A DNA stretch of 42,462 bases from an uncultured Collinsella sp. Its GTDB lineage: Bacteria; Actinomycetota; Coriobacteriia; Coriobacteriales; Coriobacteriaceae. This document shows positions 1-7,655 of this stretch, piece by piece. The stretch lies in the NCBI GenBank assembly GCA_902493125.1, contig CABUOF010000008.1, positions 1 through 42,462 of the forward strand, written 5' to 3'. Position numbers and translations under genes: made by a program. How positions within the stretch are numbered: the first letter of the stretch is position 1; the number at the start of each line of letters is the position of its first letter. The notes beneath the pieces are model-generated. The model searched no databases, was not told where the DNA came from, and saw only the letters and a list, made by a program, of their open reading frames with translations.

Positions 1-894
1 AAGATCTACACCACTATCCTGAGGGCGGGCGGAGATTATACCGACTCATTCAAAAGCCTGCCCATCGTGCGCAAAATCGAATCCGATGCGGGATATTTCT
101 ACGCCTTTATGTTTATGATCGACGAGGAAGAATCCCTCGTTGCACTCAACGTGCTCTCTTTTGAACACGAGCTCACCGCTAATGACTTCAGTGTTTTGCA
201 GGCGATGTTCTACATGGACGAAGACTCCAGCTCGGAGATTTCAGCGCGACTCAAGGTCAGCAATAGCGAGGAGAGCTTCTATGTAATCGACCCTCAAGCA
301 GATATCCAGGAGCGCCGCGAAGAACTTGACAACGATGACCGCGATGCACTCACCGCTTTGGTGCAGGCGCTCGTGATCTCGCATCTCTCGGGCGCGCACG
401 TGGATGTGTTCCAGGGCAACGAGTCCACAGGGTTCCTCTCCTTTGACAGCTATCTCTCGTGGCTCTGGTTTGATTTTTCGCGCAAGCTGAGCACCGTCAA
501 AATTGGCTATTGCGAGCAGTGCGGACGCGCCTACTCACTTGCCGGGCATCGTGGCGTCAAACGGCACTACTGCAGCGATCGATGCAAGACCGATGCCAAA
601 AACGAGCGCACGCGCAAGGAGACGGCGAAGATACGTGAGTCGTTTGGAACGGGCGCCAGCGTACGCGACATCGCCAACGAGATAGAACGTCCCGCGGCCT
701 ACGTGCGCTCGCAGCTCAATAAATGGACCAAGCTCAAGCACGATCTGGATGAAGACATTGAGTCAAACGGCTTTGACAGCTCCGAGCTACTCAAACGCTG
801 CACCATTGAGAAGCTCGACCTCAACAACCTCCTCAACGCCAAGCGCAAAAAGCAGATTCAGGACTATGCCAAACTCAAGCGCCTCGTTAAGTAG
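1..894 (+). CDS. Zinc-finger protein of unknown function, 5' end outside window
   Basis: The reading frame is open from the first base of the window, so this is probably the 3' part of a longer gene; a GTG at 67 is a possible internal start but has no clear Shine-Dalgarno sequence. The visible protein is acidic and has no membrane segment. A four-cysteine cluster (YCEQC, then about 17 residues, then CSDRC followed by K and R residues, nt ~508-600) resembles the C-terminal CGNR-type zinc finger, in which a Cys pair is followed by WCS...CGNR; the resemblance is in spacing only. After it come a basic stretch and a helix-turn-helix-like segment (SVRDIANEIERPAAYVRSQL), so nucleic-acid binding is plausible. 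The next gene, on the same strand, is 95 nt downstream. Specific function unknown. Confidence 0.6.
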   Translation, partial: KIYTTILRAGGDYTDSFKSLPIVRKIESDAGYFYAFMFMIDEEESLVALNVLSFEHELTANDFSVLQAMFYMDEDSSSEISARLKVSNSEESFYVIDPQADIQERREELDNDDRDALTALVQALVISHLSGAHVDVFQGNESTGFLSFDSYLSWLWFDFSRKLSTVKIGYCEQCGRAYSLAGHRGVKRHYCSDRCKTDAKNERTRKETAKIRESFGTGASVRDIANEIERPAAYVRSQLNKWTKLKHDLDEDIESNGFDSSELLKRCTIEKLDLNNLLNAKRKKQIQDYAKLKRLVK

Positions 895-942
895 AAGCGC
901 TGTCATTTCTTCTCCGTCCGACTGGAAAATTGCTCACATACG

Positions 943-965
943 TGTTAGTACTATATATGTTAGTA
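943..965 (+). promoter_or_regulatory. Direct repeats TGTTAGTA in the ATPase promoter region
   Basis: TGTTAGTA occurs at 943-950 and again at 958-965, a 15-bp period, separated by CTATATA. The outer bases also form a GTGTTA...TAACAC inverted repeat (942-968). This lies 22-48 nt upstream of the ATPase start codon, and the central TATATA could serve as a -10 region. That it is a regulator site is inferred from position and symmetry only. Confidence 0.3.
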
Positions 966-989
966 ACACGCATATGAGCGAGGCATGCC

Positions 990-2372
990 ATGTTTGTCGG
1001 ACGCCAGAGTGAGCTTGAGTCCCTAGAAACCGCTTATCAAAAGGGTTCCTTCCAGTTTGCCGTAGTCTACGGAAGGCGCCGCGTGGGCAAAACAAGCCTG
1101 CTTCGCGCTTTTACGCAGGATAAGCCCAGTGTGATCTTCTTTACCGGGCAGCAAACCGTTGCAAGCGAAAACCTTGCGCTGCTCAGCCGCGAGATGCTTG
1201 GTGATAGTGCCGCAGGAGCAGCATTCCCTTCCATCCAGGTTGCACTCGAGTCCGTCTTTGAACGCGCCAAAGCGGAGCAAGTCATTCTGGTCATTGACGA
1301 GTATCCTTACCTCGCCGAGAGCGACCCGGGCGTGTCGTCGTGTCTGCAAACGCTTATCGACCGACACAAAGACAAGAGCAACCTGTTCTTGGTGCTCTGC
1401 GGATCGTCCATGAGTTTTATGGAACACCAGGTGCTAGGACACCAAAGTCCTCTCTATGGGCGCCGCACCATGCAGTTGCGCATCGACCCCTTTGTCGTTT
1501 TCGATGTAGCGCAAATGCTTCCCGATGCACCCATCGAGAGAATTATCGAGCTGTATTCCGTTGTCGGCGGCATGCCGCTCTATTTATCGCAGCTTGATAG
1601 CACGCGCTCCACGCAATGGAACCTTGAGCACGCTCTGTTGCGCCAAGATGCGTTTCTGTACGCCGAGCCCCAGAACTATCTGTTGCAGGAAGTCCGAAGC
1701 CCGGCTATCTACAATGGCGTCATAGCTGCCATCGCTAACGGCTGTGTACGTCCCAAGGAAATCGCCGATGTCACCCGACTCGCAACGCCACAAGTCGCGC
1801 GATTACTCGACGCATTGATTGATCTGCGAATCGTTGAACGCGTCACGCCCGTTGCCAAAGCAACAAAACGTCAGGTGGTCTATCGAATCTGCGATAACCT
1901 GTTCAGGTTTTGGTATCGATTTGTTCCGCAGTACACGGGAACAATTGAAGAGGGGCTCGGAGCCGCTGTTGCCGCGCGTATCGTCAAGCGCGATTTGTCT
2001 ACCTTCGTGGGCCCCACATTTGAAGAGGTGTGCCGCCAGTGGTTGATACGACAGGTCGTTGAGGGCGAGCTGGATGTACTGCCCAAGGCAATCGGCTCTT
2101 GGTGGGGCACTAACCCGGCAACGCGTCACCAAGAAGAGATTGACATTGTATTAGAGGATGCCGATGGCGAGCTCGTCGTTGGCGAGTGCAAATGGAGAAA
2201 CGAGCCCGTAGATACCGACGTTCTTGAAACACTCGAGCGGCGCAGTGCGCTGCTGGGCCGGCCGATCAAACAGTATTACTTGTTTAGCAAGGGTGGATTT
2301 AGCGAAGCGTGTCAAAATAGAGCGGCTCAAGCAAGCAGCGCGAGGCTTGTTGGACTCGAGCAGCTACTATAA
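990..2372 (+). CDS. AAA ATPase with C-terminal DUF234 nuclease-like domain
   Basis: A 460-residue protein of the prokaryotic ATPase/DUF234 family. The N-terminus has the typical MFVGRQSELESL opening, a Walker A motif (GRRRVGKTS, residues ~29-37) and a Walker B strand (VILVIDEYPYL, ~98-108). A winged-helix-like middle follows, and the C-terminal third carries a PD-(D/E)XK-like pattern (EEIDIVLED, then VVGECKW, ~380-405) as in DUF234. Members occur in mobile or defence-linked settings and in many gut anaerobes, but their roles are mostly undefined; ATP-driven action on DNA is inference. The ATG at 990 starts exactly at the family's conserved MFVGR. It stands alone between an upstream direct-repeat site and a strong terminator that begins right after its stop. 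Confidence 0.8.
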   Translation: MFVGRQSELESLETAYQKGSFQFAVVYGRRRVGKTSLLRAFTQDKPSVIFFTGQQTVASENLALLSREMLGDSAAGAAFPSIQVALESVFERAKAEQVILVIDEYPYLAESDPGVSSCLQTLIDRHKDKSNLFLVLCGSSMSFMEHQVLGHQSPLYGRRTMQLRIDPFVVFDVAQMLPDAPIERIIELYSVVGGMPLYLSQLDSTRSTQWNLEHALLRQDAFLYAEPQNYLLQEVRSPAIYNGVIAAIANGCVRPKEIADVTRLATPQVARLLDALIDLRIVERVTPVAKATKRQVVYRICDNLFRFWYRFVPQYTGTIEEGLGAAVAARIVKRDLSTFVGPTFEEVCRQWLIRQVVEGELDVLPKAIGSWWGTNPATRHQEEIDIVLEDADGELVVGECKWRNEPVDTDVLETLERRSALLGRPIKQYYLFSKGGFSEACQNRAAQASSARLVGLEQLL

Positions 2373-2416
2373 GAAAGGGGCTTGGAAACAGTTTTCCAAG
2401 CCCCTTTCAGTTTTTA
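2373..2416 (+). terminator. Rho-independent terminator of the ATPase gene
   Basis: A perfect 16-bp inverted repeat (arms 2373-2388 and 2393-2408) begins immediately after the ATPase stop and is followed by a T run at 2411-2415. It may also stop the convergent minus-strand gene, although its T run on that side is weak. Confidence 0.85.
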
Positions 2417-2836
2417 TTCGATTCCCACCTTTTTGAGCGTATCTTTGGTGACTGCCGCAACTTGATTGGGATCGACGTGGGATTCCCCCGAAATAGTGCC
2501 GTAACCTGAGGTTGAAAAATCAAGGAAATAATATGTCCGGTAATTGTGCCCATAGCCAAATTGCTGATATAGGGCATTATAGTCCGTCTCGGAAATTTCC
2601 TTGCCCTCCGACGCACAATAGTATTCGTAGCCATTGCCCTCGCTCGGCGCAACTCCCCAGGACTCGTAGTTGCTTACAAGCGAAAAAGCATCGCTTTTCT
2701 TGCCATATACCGAAGTATTGTCCCCGGCCAAAACCTGCCTTCCAGCAAGCAATGCCGTAATAGCATTGCTCATCTCATATGTTCTTTGGCTTACGAGGAT
2801 GCTGTCGTCATCCGCTTTAATCAGCGGAAGAAACAT
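2414..2836 (-). pseudogene. C-terminal remainder of the zinc-ribbon gene, cut off by an in-frame TGA
   Basis: A 140-codon frame beginning MFLPLIKADDD and ending just before the terminator. It is in the same frame as the 2906-4033 gene: the ATG at 2836 lies exactly 24 codons after the TGA at 2908-2906, and the 23 codons between are open and read SSADGGIKRLYSQNWLDNSN, then GGT. The two parts therefore look like one gene of about 539 codons broken by a single stop. There is no good Shine-Dalgarno sequence at 2836 (the GGAGGA is 3-4 nt from the ATG). The segment continues the upstream part's C-terminal domain, which begins with a 'VDFDQDGQPELL' strand. It may be untranslated, reinitiated, or the product of an assembly or sequencing error. 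Confidence 0.65.
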
Positions 2837-2905
2837 CGTTCCTCCGTTGCTGTTATCAAGCCAATTTTGACTGTAAAGCCTCTTGATGCCACCATCAGCT
2901 GACGA

Positions 2906-4033
2906 TCAAACCTCTACGGTGTAGGACTTCTGAAGTCCCTCCATATCTCCATTCCAGGCACTCTTTAGTTCGGCATCGCTCATACCGTTCACAACGGTCA
3001 AGAGCTCAGGCTGGCCATCCTGATCAAAATCAACGAGGTCGACAAGACAAAGCCCTCGCATCGCATAGACAGAATCAGTCACCTCAGCAATTTGCGGCTC
3101 TCCATAGCACGCGAGGTATTCCTGGCACTTTTGCTTGTAAGCGGCATGCGTAGCGGTATTGTCCGCAGCGGTGCCTCCATCCTTCTTGTCGCCTTCGCCT
3201 GTCTTTGTATCGGCCTCGTTGGCCTTAGGCACCTCGAGGGAAACCTCTTTTACGGCATCAGCGGATTTAGAGTTATCGACGACTTTGACGGGAATACTCC
3301 ACTCGACTTTTGACTTGGAGTCCTTAACGGTGAGGGTATATTTCCCCGGTTTAACATCGGGAAACTGGCTTACCGTGAAGCCCTCGTCACCCTTAACCTC
3401 AGCATTGGTGCTGTAGCCGTTGTCGCCGTTCAGGGTCACCGAGTACTTCTTGAGTTTCTCGCCCTTTGCGTCGGTCGGGGTGATCTTGGATTCTTGGACC
3501 ACCACGATGGCCTTGTCCTGGCCGTAATGGGCAACGTCGCCGCCGGACTTGCTAAAGAACAGCAGGTAGCTAAAGATGGCAATGACTGCCAGGCCAACGA
3601 CGACACCAACGATATAGAGCGCCTTGGGCTCCTTTTTCTGTGCGGATGCATTCGCCGCAGGAGCAGGGGCTGGCGCCGCGACGGGCTTGGCGACCGGATT
3701 GCTCAGTTTTGGTCGGTCGGCACGCACGGCTGGAATCGAAGGCGATGCACCGGACGACACGTCGTCTTTAGGTTGGTCGTCTTCTTCGTCCGCTACGGGC
3801 TCGCTCTCCACGGGCGACTTTTCCTCCCCCGCCTCGGCACCGGCGAAAGGCTCCTTCTCCGTTTCGTCGCTAGCGAAAATCTCTTCCGCAGCCTCATTGA
3901 TAACGGAAGGTTCTTCTGCCACTTCGTTGCTGACAGAGTTCAGCACCGCCTTTGCATCTTCGAGTGCATAGCCGCACTCGGTGCAGTATCGCAAATCGCC
4001 ATCAAGCTCAAATCCACAGTTGGGACAGAACAT
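2906..4033 (-). CDS. Zinc-ribbon membrane protein, truncated by a premature TGA
   Basis: 375 residues as read. The N-terminus is a zinc ribbon (MFCPNCGFELDGDLRYCTEC, residues 1-20, two CxxC pairs). A long acidic, proline/alanine-rich linker follows (~30-140), then one membrane segment (IVGVVVGLAVIAIFSYLLFF, ~142-161) and an extracytoplasmic part with a beta-rich domain and a Thr/Lys/Asp-rich stretch. The start is fixed by AAGGAGGA 7 nt upstream, lying inside the end of the preceding gene whose stop is 1 nt away, so the two are probably translationally coupled. The frame stops at TGA 2908-2906 within a domain that continues in frame downstream. Zinc-ribbon plus single-membrane-span proteins are common in gut Gram-positives; their function is unknown. 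Confidence 0.7.
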   Translation of the reverse strand: MFCPNCGFELDGDLRYCTECGYALEDAKAVLNSVSNEVAEEPSVINEAAEEIFASDETEKEPFAGAEAGEEKSPVESEPVADEEDDQPKDDVSSGASPSIPAVRADRPKLSNPVAKPVAAPAPAPAANASAQKKEPKALYIVGVVVGLAVIAIFSYLLFFSKSGGDVAHYGQDKAIVVVQESKITPTDAKGEKLKKYSVTLNGDNGYSTNAEVKGDEGFTVSQFPDVKPGKYTLTVKDSKSKVEWSIPVKVVDNSKSADAVKEVSLEVPKANEADTKTGEGDKKDGGTAADNTATHAAYKQKCQEYLACYGEPQIAEVTDSVYAMRGLCLVDLVDFDQDGQPELLTVVNGMSDAELKSAWNGDMEGLQKSYTVEV

Positions 4034-4034
4034 G

Positions 4035-5252
4035 TTAGTCCTCCTTATCGACTTTCACCGTTGTACCGTCCTTGACCTCATCGGGGGTTACTTCGGACCC
4101 CACTTGAGACCCATCATCCCAAGACGCAACCAAAATCTCGCAATTGCCGTCCGCAAAAGAACCGAGCTCATAGTCTTCGGTGCGATACACCAGTCCCTTG
4201 GATGTCACATACAAGCATGTTGAGCCCTTGATTGAATAGTCTGAGGAATTGCTCCGCATGAGCATAGAATTGTAATCAGACGGATACTCTCTGCCCATTT
4301 CCGTAAGATACGGCCAAACTGCCGAACTCATAGAACTGGCAAGATCCTCGGTATCAATGCCAAACATGTCCTGAGGGCTGACAGTATCACCCGTATGCAA
4401 ATCAAAAATAACACCAGTCACATACGTGTCGCCATGCGGACCCCATCCCGTCGAATAGCGCTCGTCACGGATACAAAAATAGTTCTCATCCATGTACGTA
4501 ACCGTCACGTTTCTCGATATGCAGGGAAATTCGCCGTCGGGGTACAGCTCAGCATCTGATTGCTCATTATCTGATGCTCGATTCGTTCGCTCCGCATCAA
4601 TTTGAAGGGGCTCGAGAATCGCCTTGTTAATTTTGTCTGCGACGTCGTCTTTGGCGGAGCTCTTAAGTTGCGGATAGGACCATTCCACGTCAGTCCGCTC
4701 GCCCTGATTGAGCATAGGGTCGACCGGAGCAGACACCGTCAATGACTTTGCCTCCAACGTATAGACAACTTCTTCGGCCGCCCCCTCGTCCTTCTTGGGT
4801 CTTTCGGTCGCTTGCTCCTGTTGCACGGATTGCTGCTGGAGATTGGGCTCGATGACGTTCTTGTAGAGAATGAAAGCAGCGTAAGCGATGCCTGCCGCGG
4901 CGATAAATGCGGCGATCATGATAGCAAACTGCGGCACCAGGCGGTTACCGACCTGACAGCGTTGCATAAAGAGGTTGTACATCTGGGAGTGACCGCTACC
5001 CGCGGTCTTCGAGACCGGCTCGGGACTCGGTTCTGCTGTGGACTCGACATTCGCGGATCCTATCGCAGAGTCCGTTTCGGTATTTGCAGACTCCAACATG
5101 ACTTCAGCGGACGAGGATTCTCGCGCCAGCGGCTCGGCGCCGGACCCTTCCTCGGCCGCAGTTTTACCCGAGAGTCCTTCCAAGGGCAGCCCGCATTCGG
5201 TACAGTACCGCGCATCGTCACTGATCTTGCTACCGCATTTGGGGCAAAACAT
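4035..5252 (-). CDS. Zinc-ribbon membrane protein with RsiV/DUF3298-like C-terminus
   Basis: 405 residues from the ATG at 5252, chosen because it gives the conserved MFCPKCGSKISDDARYCTEC zinc ribbon at the very N-terminus and has an AGAAAG ribosome site; the frame extends 26 codons further upstream without one. An acidic Ser/Glu/Ala linker leads to one membrane span (residues ~112-132, FAIMIAAFIAAAGIAYAAFIL). The outer domain contains YPQL...IN..I, a Gly-Pro-His-Gly-Asp motif and FDLHTGDTVSPQDMF, which match the DUF3298 fold found in anti-sigma factor RsiV. RsiV senses lysozyme in Bacillus, but no sigma factor gene is adjacent here, so signalling is only inferred. It is the first gene of a pair with 2906-4033, which shares its zinc ribbon and topology. 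Confidence 0.75.
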   Translation of the reverse strand: MFCPKCGSKISDDARYCTECGLPLEGLSGKTAAEEGSGAEPLARESSSAEVMLESANTETDSAIGSANVESTAEPSPEPVSKTAGSGHSQMYNLFMQRCQVGNRLVPQFAIMIAAFIAAAGIAYAAFILYKNVIEPNLQQQSVQQEQATERPKKDEGAAEEVVYTLEAKSLTVSAPVDPMLNQGERTDVEWSYPQLKSSAKDDVADKINKAILEPLQIDAERTNRASDNEQSDAELYPDGEFPCISRNVTVTYMDENYFCIRDERYSTGWGPHGDTYVTGVIFDLHTGDTVSPQDMFGIDTEDLASSMSSAVWPYLTEMGREYPSDYNSMLMRSNSSDYSIKGSTCLYVTSKGLVYRTEDYELGSFADGNCEILVASWDDGSQVGSEVTPDEVKDGTTVKVDKED

Positions 5253-5393
5253 GGGCTTTCTTCTCCGATTCCCTTTAGTCTCACTGAGTCGTAAGTTACT
5301 CACGTGCTGTACGCTACGTAGTTTAACCATTTCTTAAGCAAGCCAATGGACCGCTTGAACAGACGCATACCCACTCAAGTGACCCTATACCGG

Positions 5394-5555
5394 CTAGTTA
5401 TCCTGGCTCATGGCATGAGTGTCAGTGTAAGAATTTTCGCTGAACAGGTCCGCCCCCTCGAAGTCCGAGCCGATGCTCAACTTGAAGCCATTTTTTGCCG
5501 AGATGGAGAAATCGCCGCTGATATCCATATCATGCTCGCGGCCAACCGCCCTCAT
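5394..5555 (-). CDS. Possible short ORF or gene remnant, 53 codons
   Basis: In the 450-nt gap between purN and the zinc-ribbon pair, the minus strand has a 53-codon frame from ATG 5555 to TAG 5394. Its composition (DISGDFSISAKNGFKL, then SIGSDFEGADLFSENSYTD) looks like real protein rather than random high-GC translation. It has no convincing ribosome site and no recognised family, so it may be the tail of a decayed gene. A 112-codon plus-strand frame over the same bases runs through a terminator and is not supported. Confidence 0.2.
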   Translation of the reverse strand: MRAVGREHDMDISGDFSISAKNGFKLSIGSDFEGADLFSENSYTDTHAMSQDN

Positions 5556-5608
5556 TTTCCGAAGTCCCACCCGTCACGTTATCAGGAGCCCGAAGTCAAA
5601 GAGATAGT

Positions 5609-5656
5609 AAAAGCCGATTGGGGCACATGTGATTCCATATGCCCCAATCGGCTTTA
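5609..5656 (-). terminator. Terminator downstream of purN
   Basis: 16-bp inverted repeat AAAGCCGATTGGGGCA / TGCCCCAATCGGCTTT with a 14-nt loop, followed on the minus strand by TTTTACT. It lies about 45 nt past the purN stop and ends the purF-purM-purN transcript. Confidence 0.75.
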
Positions 5657-5702
5657 TAGTCGTTTACGCCTCAGAGAAACCTAGGTGACCCGTTTGCACG
5701 CG

Positions 5703-6401
5703 CTAGCGCGCTGCATCAATTGCGACCTTGCCGCTCTCCAGCACGTGGACGCGCCCGTCGGCGAGCATCTGCACGACCTCGGGATACAGCACATGCTCGA
5801 TCGCATGGATGTGCTCCTCGAGCGTGTCGACGTCCCAGCCCTCCTCAACAGCCAGCGCACGCTGGGCGATGATGGGACCGTTGTCGTAGATCTCGTTGGC
5901 AAAGTGCACGGTCACGCCGGTCACCTTGACGCCGCGAGCAAACGCATCGTCAATCGCATGGGCACCGGTAAAGCTCGGCAGCAATGCCGGGTGCAGGTTG
6001 ACCACGCGATTGGGGAACGCCGCCAGCAGCGGCGTGTGCACCATGCGCATGTAACCGGCCATCACCACGTACTCGCATCCGCGCTCGAGCAGCTCATGCG
6101 CGATGATCTCGTCAGCCGCGATAGGGTCGGCGTAGACATCCTTGGACAGCGTGAGTGTCTGGATGCCCGCACGCTCGGCACGCTGCAAGCCCTTGGCCGA
6201 AGGACGGCTCGACACCACAAGTTCAATCGAGGCGTTGAGCTTGCCGACGGCGATCAGGTCGATCAGCGCCTGCAGGTTGGTACCCGAACCGCTGATAAGC
6301 ACGCCGATCTTGAGCGGCTCGGCCGTATCGGTGCCGGTCGGACGGGTGTAGGGCACATAGCCCAGGCCCTCGGCAGCAGCCATCTGCTCGTTAGCGCTCA
6401 T
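5703..6401 (-). CDS. purN: Phosphoribosylglycinamide formyltransferase
   Basis: Cytosolic enzyme of step 3 of purine synthesis; it transfers a formyl group from 10-formyl-THF to GAR. The 232-residue protein shows the family's ISGSGTNLQALID substrate loop (residues ~36-48), AGYMRMV and the NLHPALLPSFTGAHA segment carrying the catalytic His and downstream Asp region (~136-150), and the HFANEIYDNGPII strand. The first 30 residues precede the usual start (KIGVLISG) and form a short N-terminal extension. The ATG at 6401 overlaps the purM stop by 11 nt, implying coupling; an ATG at 6383 is an alternative, and neither has a strong ribosome site. It is the last gene of purF-purM-purN, before a terminator. 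Confidence 0.95.
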   Translation of the reverse strand: MSANEQMAAAEGLGYVPYTRPTGTDTAEPLKIGVLISGSGTNLQALIDLIAVGKLNASIELVVSSRPSAKGLQRAERAGIQTLTLSKDVYADPIAADEIIAHELLERGCEYVVMAGYMRMVHTPLLAAFPNRVVNLHPALLPSFTGAHAIDDAFARGVKVTGVTVHFANEIYDNGPIIAQRALAVEEGWDVDTLEEHIHAIEHVLYPEVVQMLADGRVHVLESGKVAIDAAR

Positions 6402-7494
6402 CGGAGTACACGACCTTACCGGAACCCTCGACGCACTCGCCCACGCGGAACGGCTTCTCGCCCAGCGCGACCAGCGCCTCGGTCACGGCAGCCTCGTCCT
6501 CGGGGGCGACGATCAGGCACAGGCCGACGCCCATGTTGAAGGTCTTGCATGCCTCGTTGGGCGCGAGCTCGGCCTGACGCGACACGTAGGTGATGACGGG
6601 CGGAACATCCCAGCCCATCTCGGCGCCGTTGCGGGTGACCACAGCATCGACGTCGTCGGCGAGCGCGCGGTTGAGGTTCTCGGTAATACCGCCGCCGGTG
6701 ATGTGGGCAATGGCATGAACGTTGGCGCCACCGCGGAGCAGCTCCAGAATCGGCTTGACGTAGATGCGCGTGGGGGCCAGCAGGGCGTCGGCCAGCGAAG
6801 CACCGCCGAGCTCCTCGAGCGGACGGCTTAGCTCCTCGGCCTTAGCGGCAGCCTCGGGCGTACCCGGCTTGATGCCGTCGACGCCGATAACCTTGCGCAC
6901 GAGTGAGTATCCGTTGGAGTGCACACCGGTGGAGGGCAGGCCCAGGATCACATCGCCGGGGCGAACATTCGCGGGATCGAGCATCTTGGGACGATCGACA
7001 ACGCCCACGGTAAAGCCGGCGAGGTCGTAATCGGCGGGGGCCATGACACCCGGGTGCTCGGCCATCTCGCCGCCCACGAGCGCGCAACCCGCGAGCTTGC
7101 AGCCGTCGGCCACGCCCTTGATGATCTTTGCCATGTGCTCGGCCTCAATGTGACCGATGGCAACGTAATCCAGGAAGAACAGCGGCTCGGCGCCCGAAGC
7201 CAAAATGTCATTGACGCACATGGCGACCAGGTCCTGGCCCACCGTCTCGTGACGGTCCATGATCTGGGCGAGCACGAGCTTGGTGCCCACGCCGTCGGTG
7301 CCGCTGATCAGGATCGGGTCTTCCATATCCTTAAGCGCGGCGGCCGAGAACAGGCCACCAAAGCCACCGATGCCGCCGATAACCTCGGGGCGGTTGGTGT
7401 CCTTGACCATCTGCTTAATAGCGTCGACGGCGCGGCCGCCCTCGGCGGTATCGACGCCGGCGTCCTCGTACGTCACATGCTTGCTGTCGCTCAT
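6391..7494 (-). CDS. purM: Phosphoribosylformylglycinamidine cyclo-ligase (AIR synthetase)
   Basis: Converts FGAM plus ATP to AIR, step 5 of purine synthesis. 367 residues, usual for the family. Seen in sequence: the opening TYEDAGVDTAEGGRAVD, the GTDGVGTKLVLAQ nucleotide loop (~65-77), the MCVNDILASGAEPLFFLDY stretch, GGEMAEHPGVM, LPSTGVHSNGYSLVR and ITGGGITENLNR. The ATG at 7494 follows AGGAAGG at a good distance. It is separated from purF by 157 nt holding weak hairpins and overlaps purN by 11 nt, so the three are probably one operon. Step 4 (purLQS) is not encoded here. Confidence 0.97.
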   Translation of the reverse strand: MSDSKHVTYEDAGVDTAEGGRAVDAIKQMVKDTNRPEVIGGIGGFGGLFSAAALKDMEDPILISGTDGVGTKLVLAQIMDRHETVGQDLVAMCVNDILASGAEPLFFLDYVAIGHIEAEHMAKIIKGVADGCKLAGCALVGGEMAEHPGVMAPADYDLAGFTVGVVDRPKMLDPANVRPGDVILGLPSTGVHSNGYSLVRKVIGVDGIKPGTPEAAAKAEELSRPLEELGGASLADALLAPTRIYVKPILELLRGGANVHAIAHITGGGITENLNRALADDVDAVVTRNGAEMGWDVPPVITYVSRQAELAPNEACKTFNMGVGLCLIVAPEDEAAVTEALVALGEKPFRVGECVEGSGKVVYSDER

Positions 7495-7611
7495 CTGAGC
7501 CTTCCTCTCCCACTACCGTGGCGCTGCGCGGGCGCCAAACGGTGCTCATAGTTGCGTTCATTTCGGCGCGCGCCATAACAGCACACGCCGTCATATCAAC
7601 AAAACAGCAGG

Positions 7612-7655
7612 TAAAACCTACCAAAATAAACCTGTCCCTAAATGGCAGGTTTTAG
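7612..7655 (-). other. Competing hairpins between purF and purM
   Basis: AAACCTG (7628-7634) pairs with CAGGTTT (7646-7652), overlapping the purF stop codon and followed on the minus strand by ATTTT. AGGTTTTA (7648-7655) can instead pair with TAAAACCT (7612-7619). The two structures share bases. Possibly a partial terminator that lowers purM-purN relative to purF; no known riboswitch is recognised. Confidence 0.3.

Noticed and set aside
2906..2908. Selenocysteine at the in-frame TGA
   Set aside because: No SECIS-like hairpin is evident just after the TGA and the protein type is not a known selenoprotein; a nonsense change or sequencing error is simpler.
5346..5684. 112-codon plus-strand open frame in the purN/zinc-ribbon gap
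   Set aside because: Passes through a strong terminator stem, has no ribosome site and no recognisable composition.
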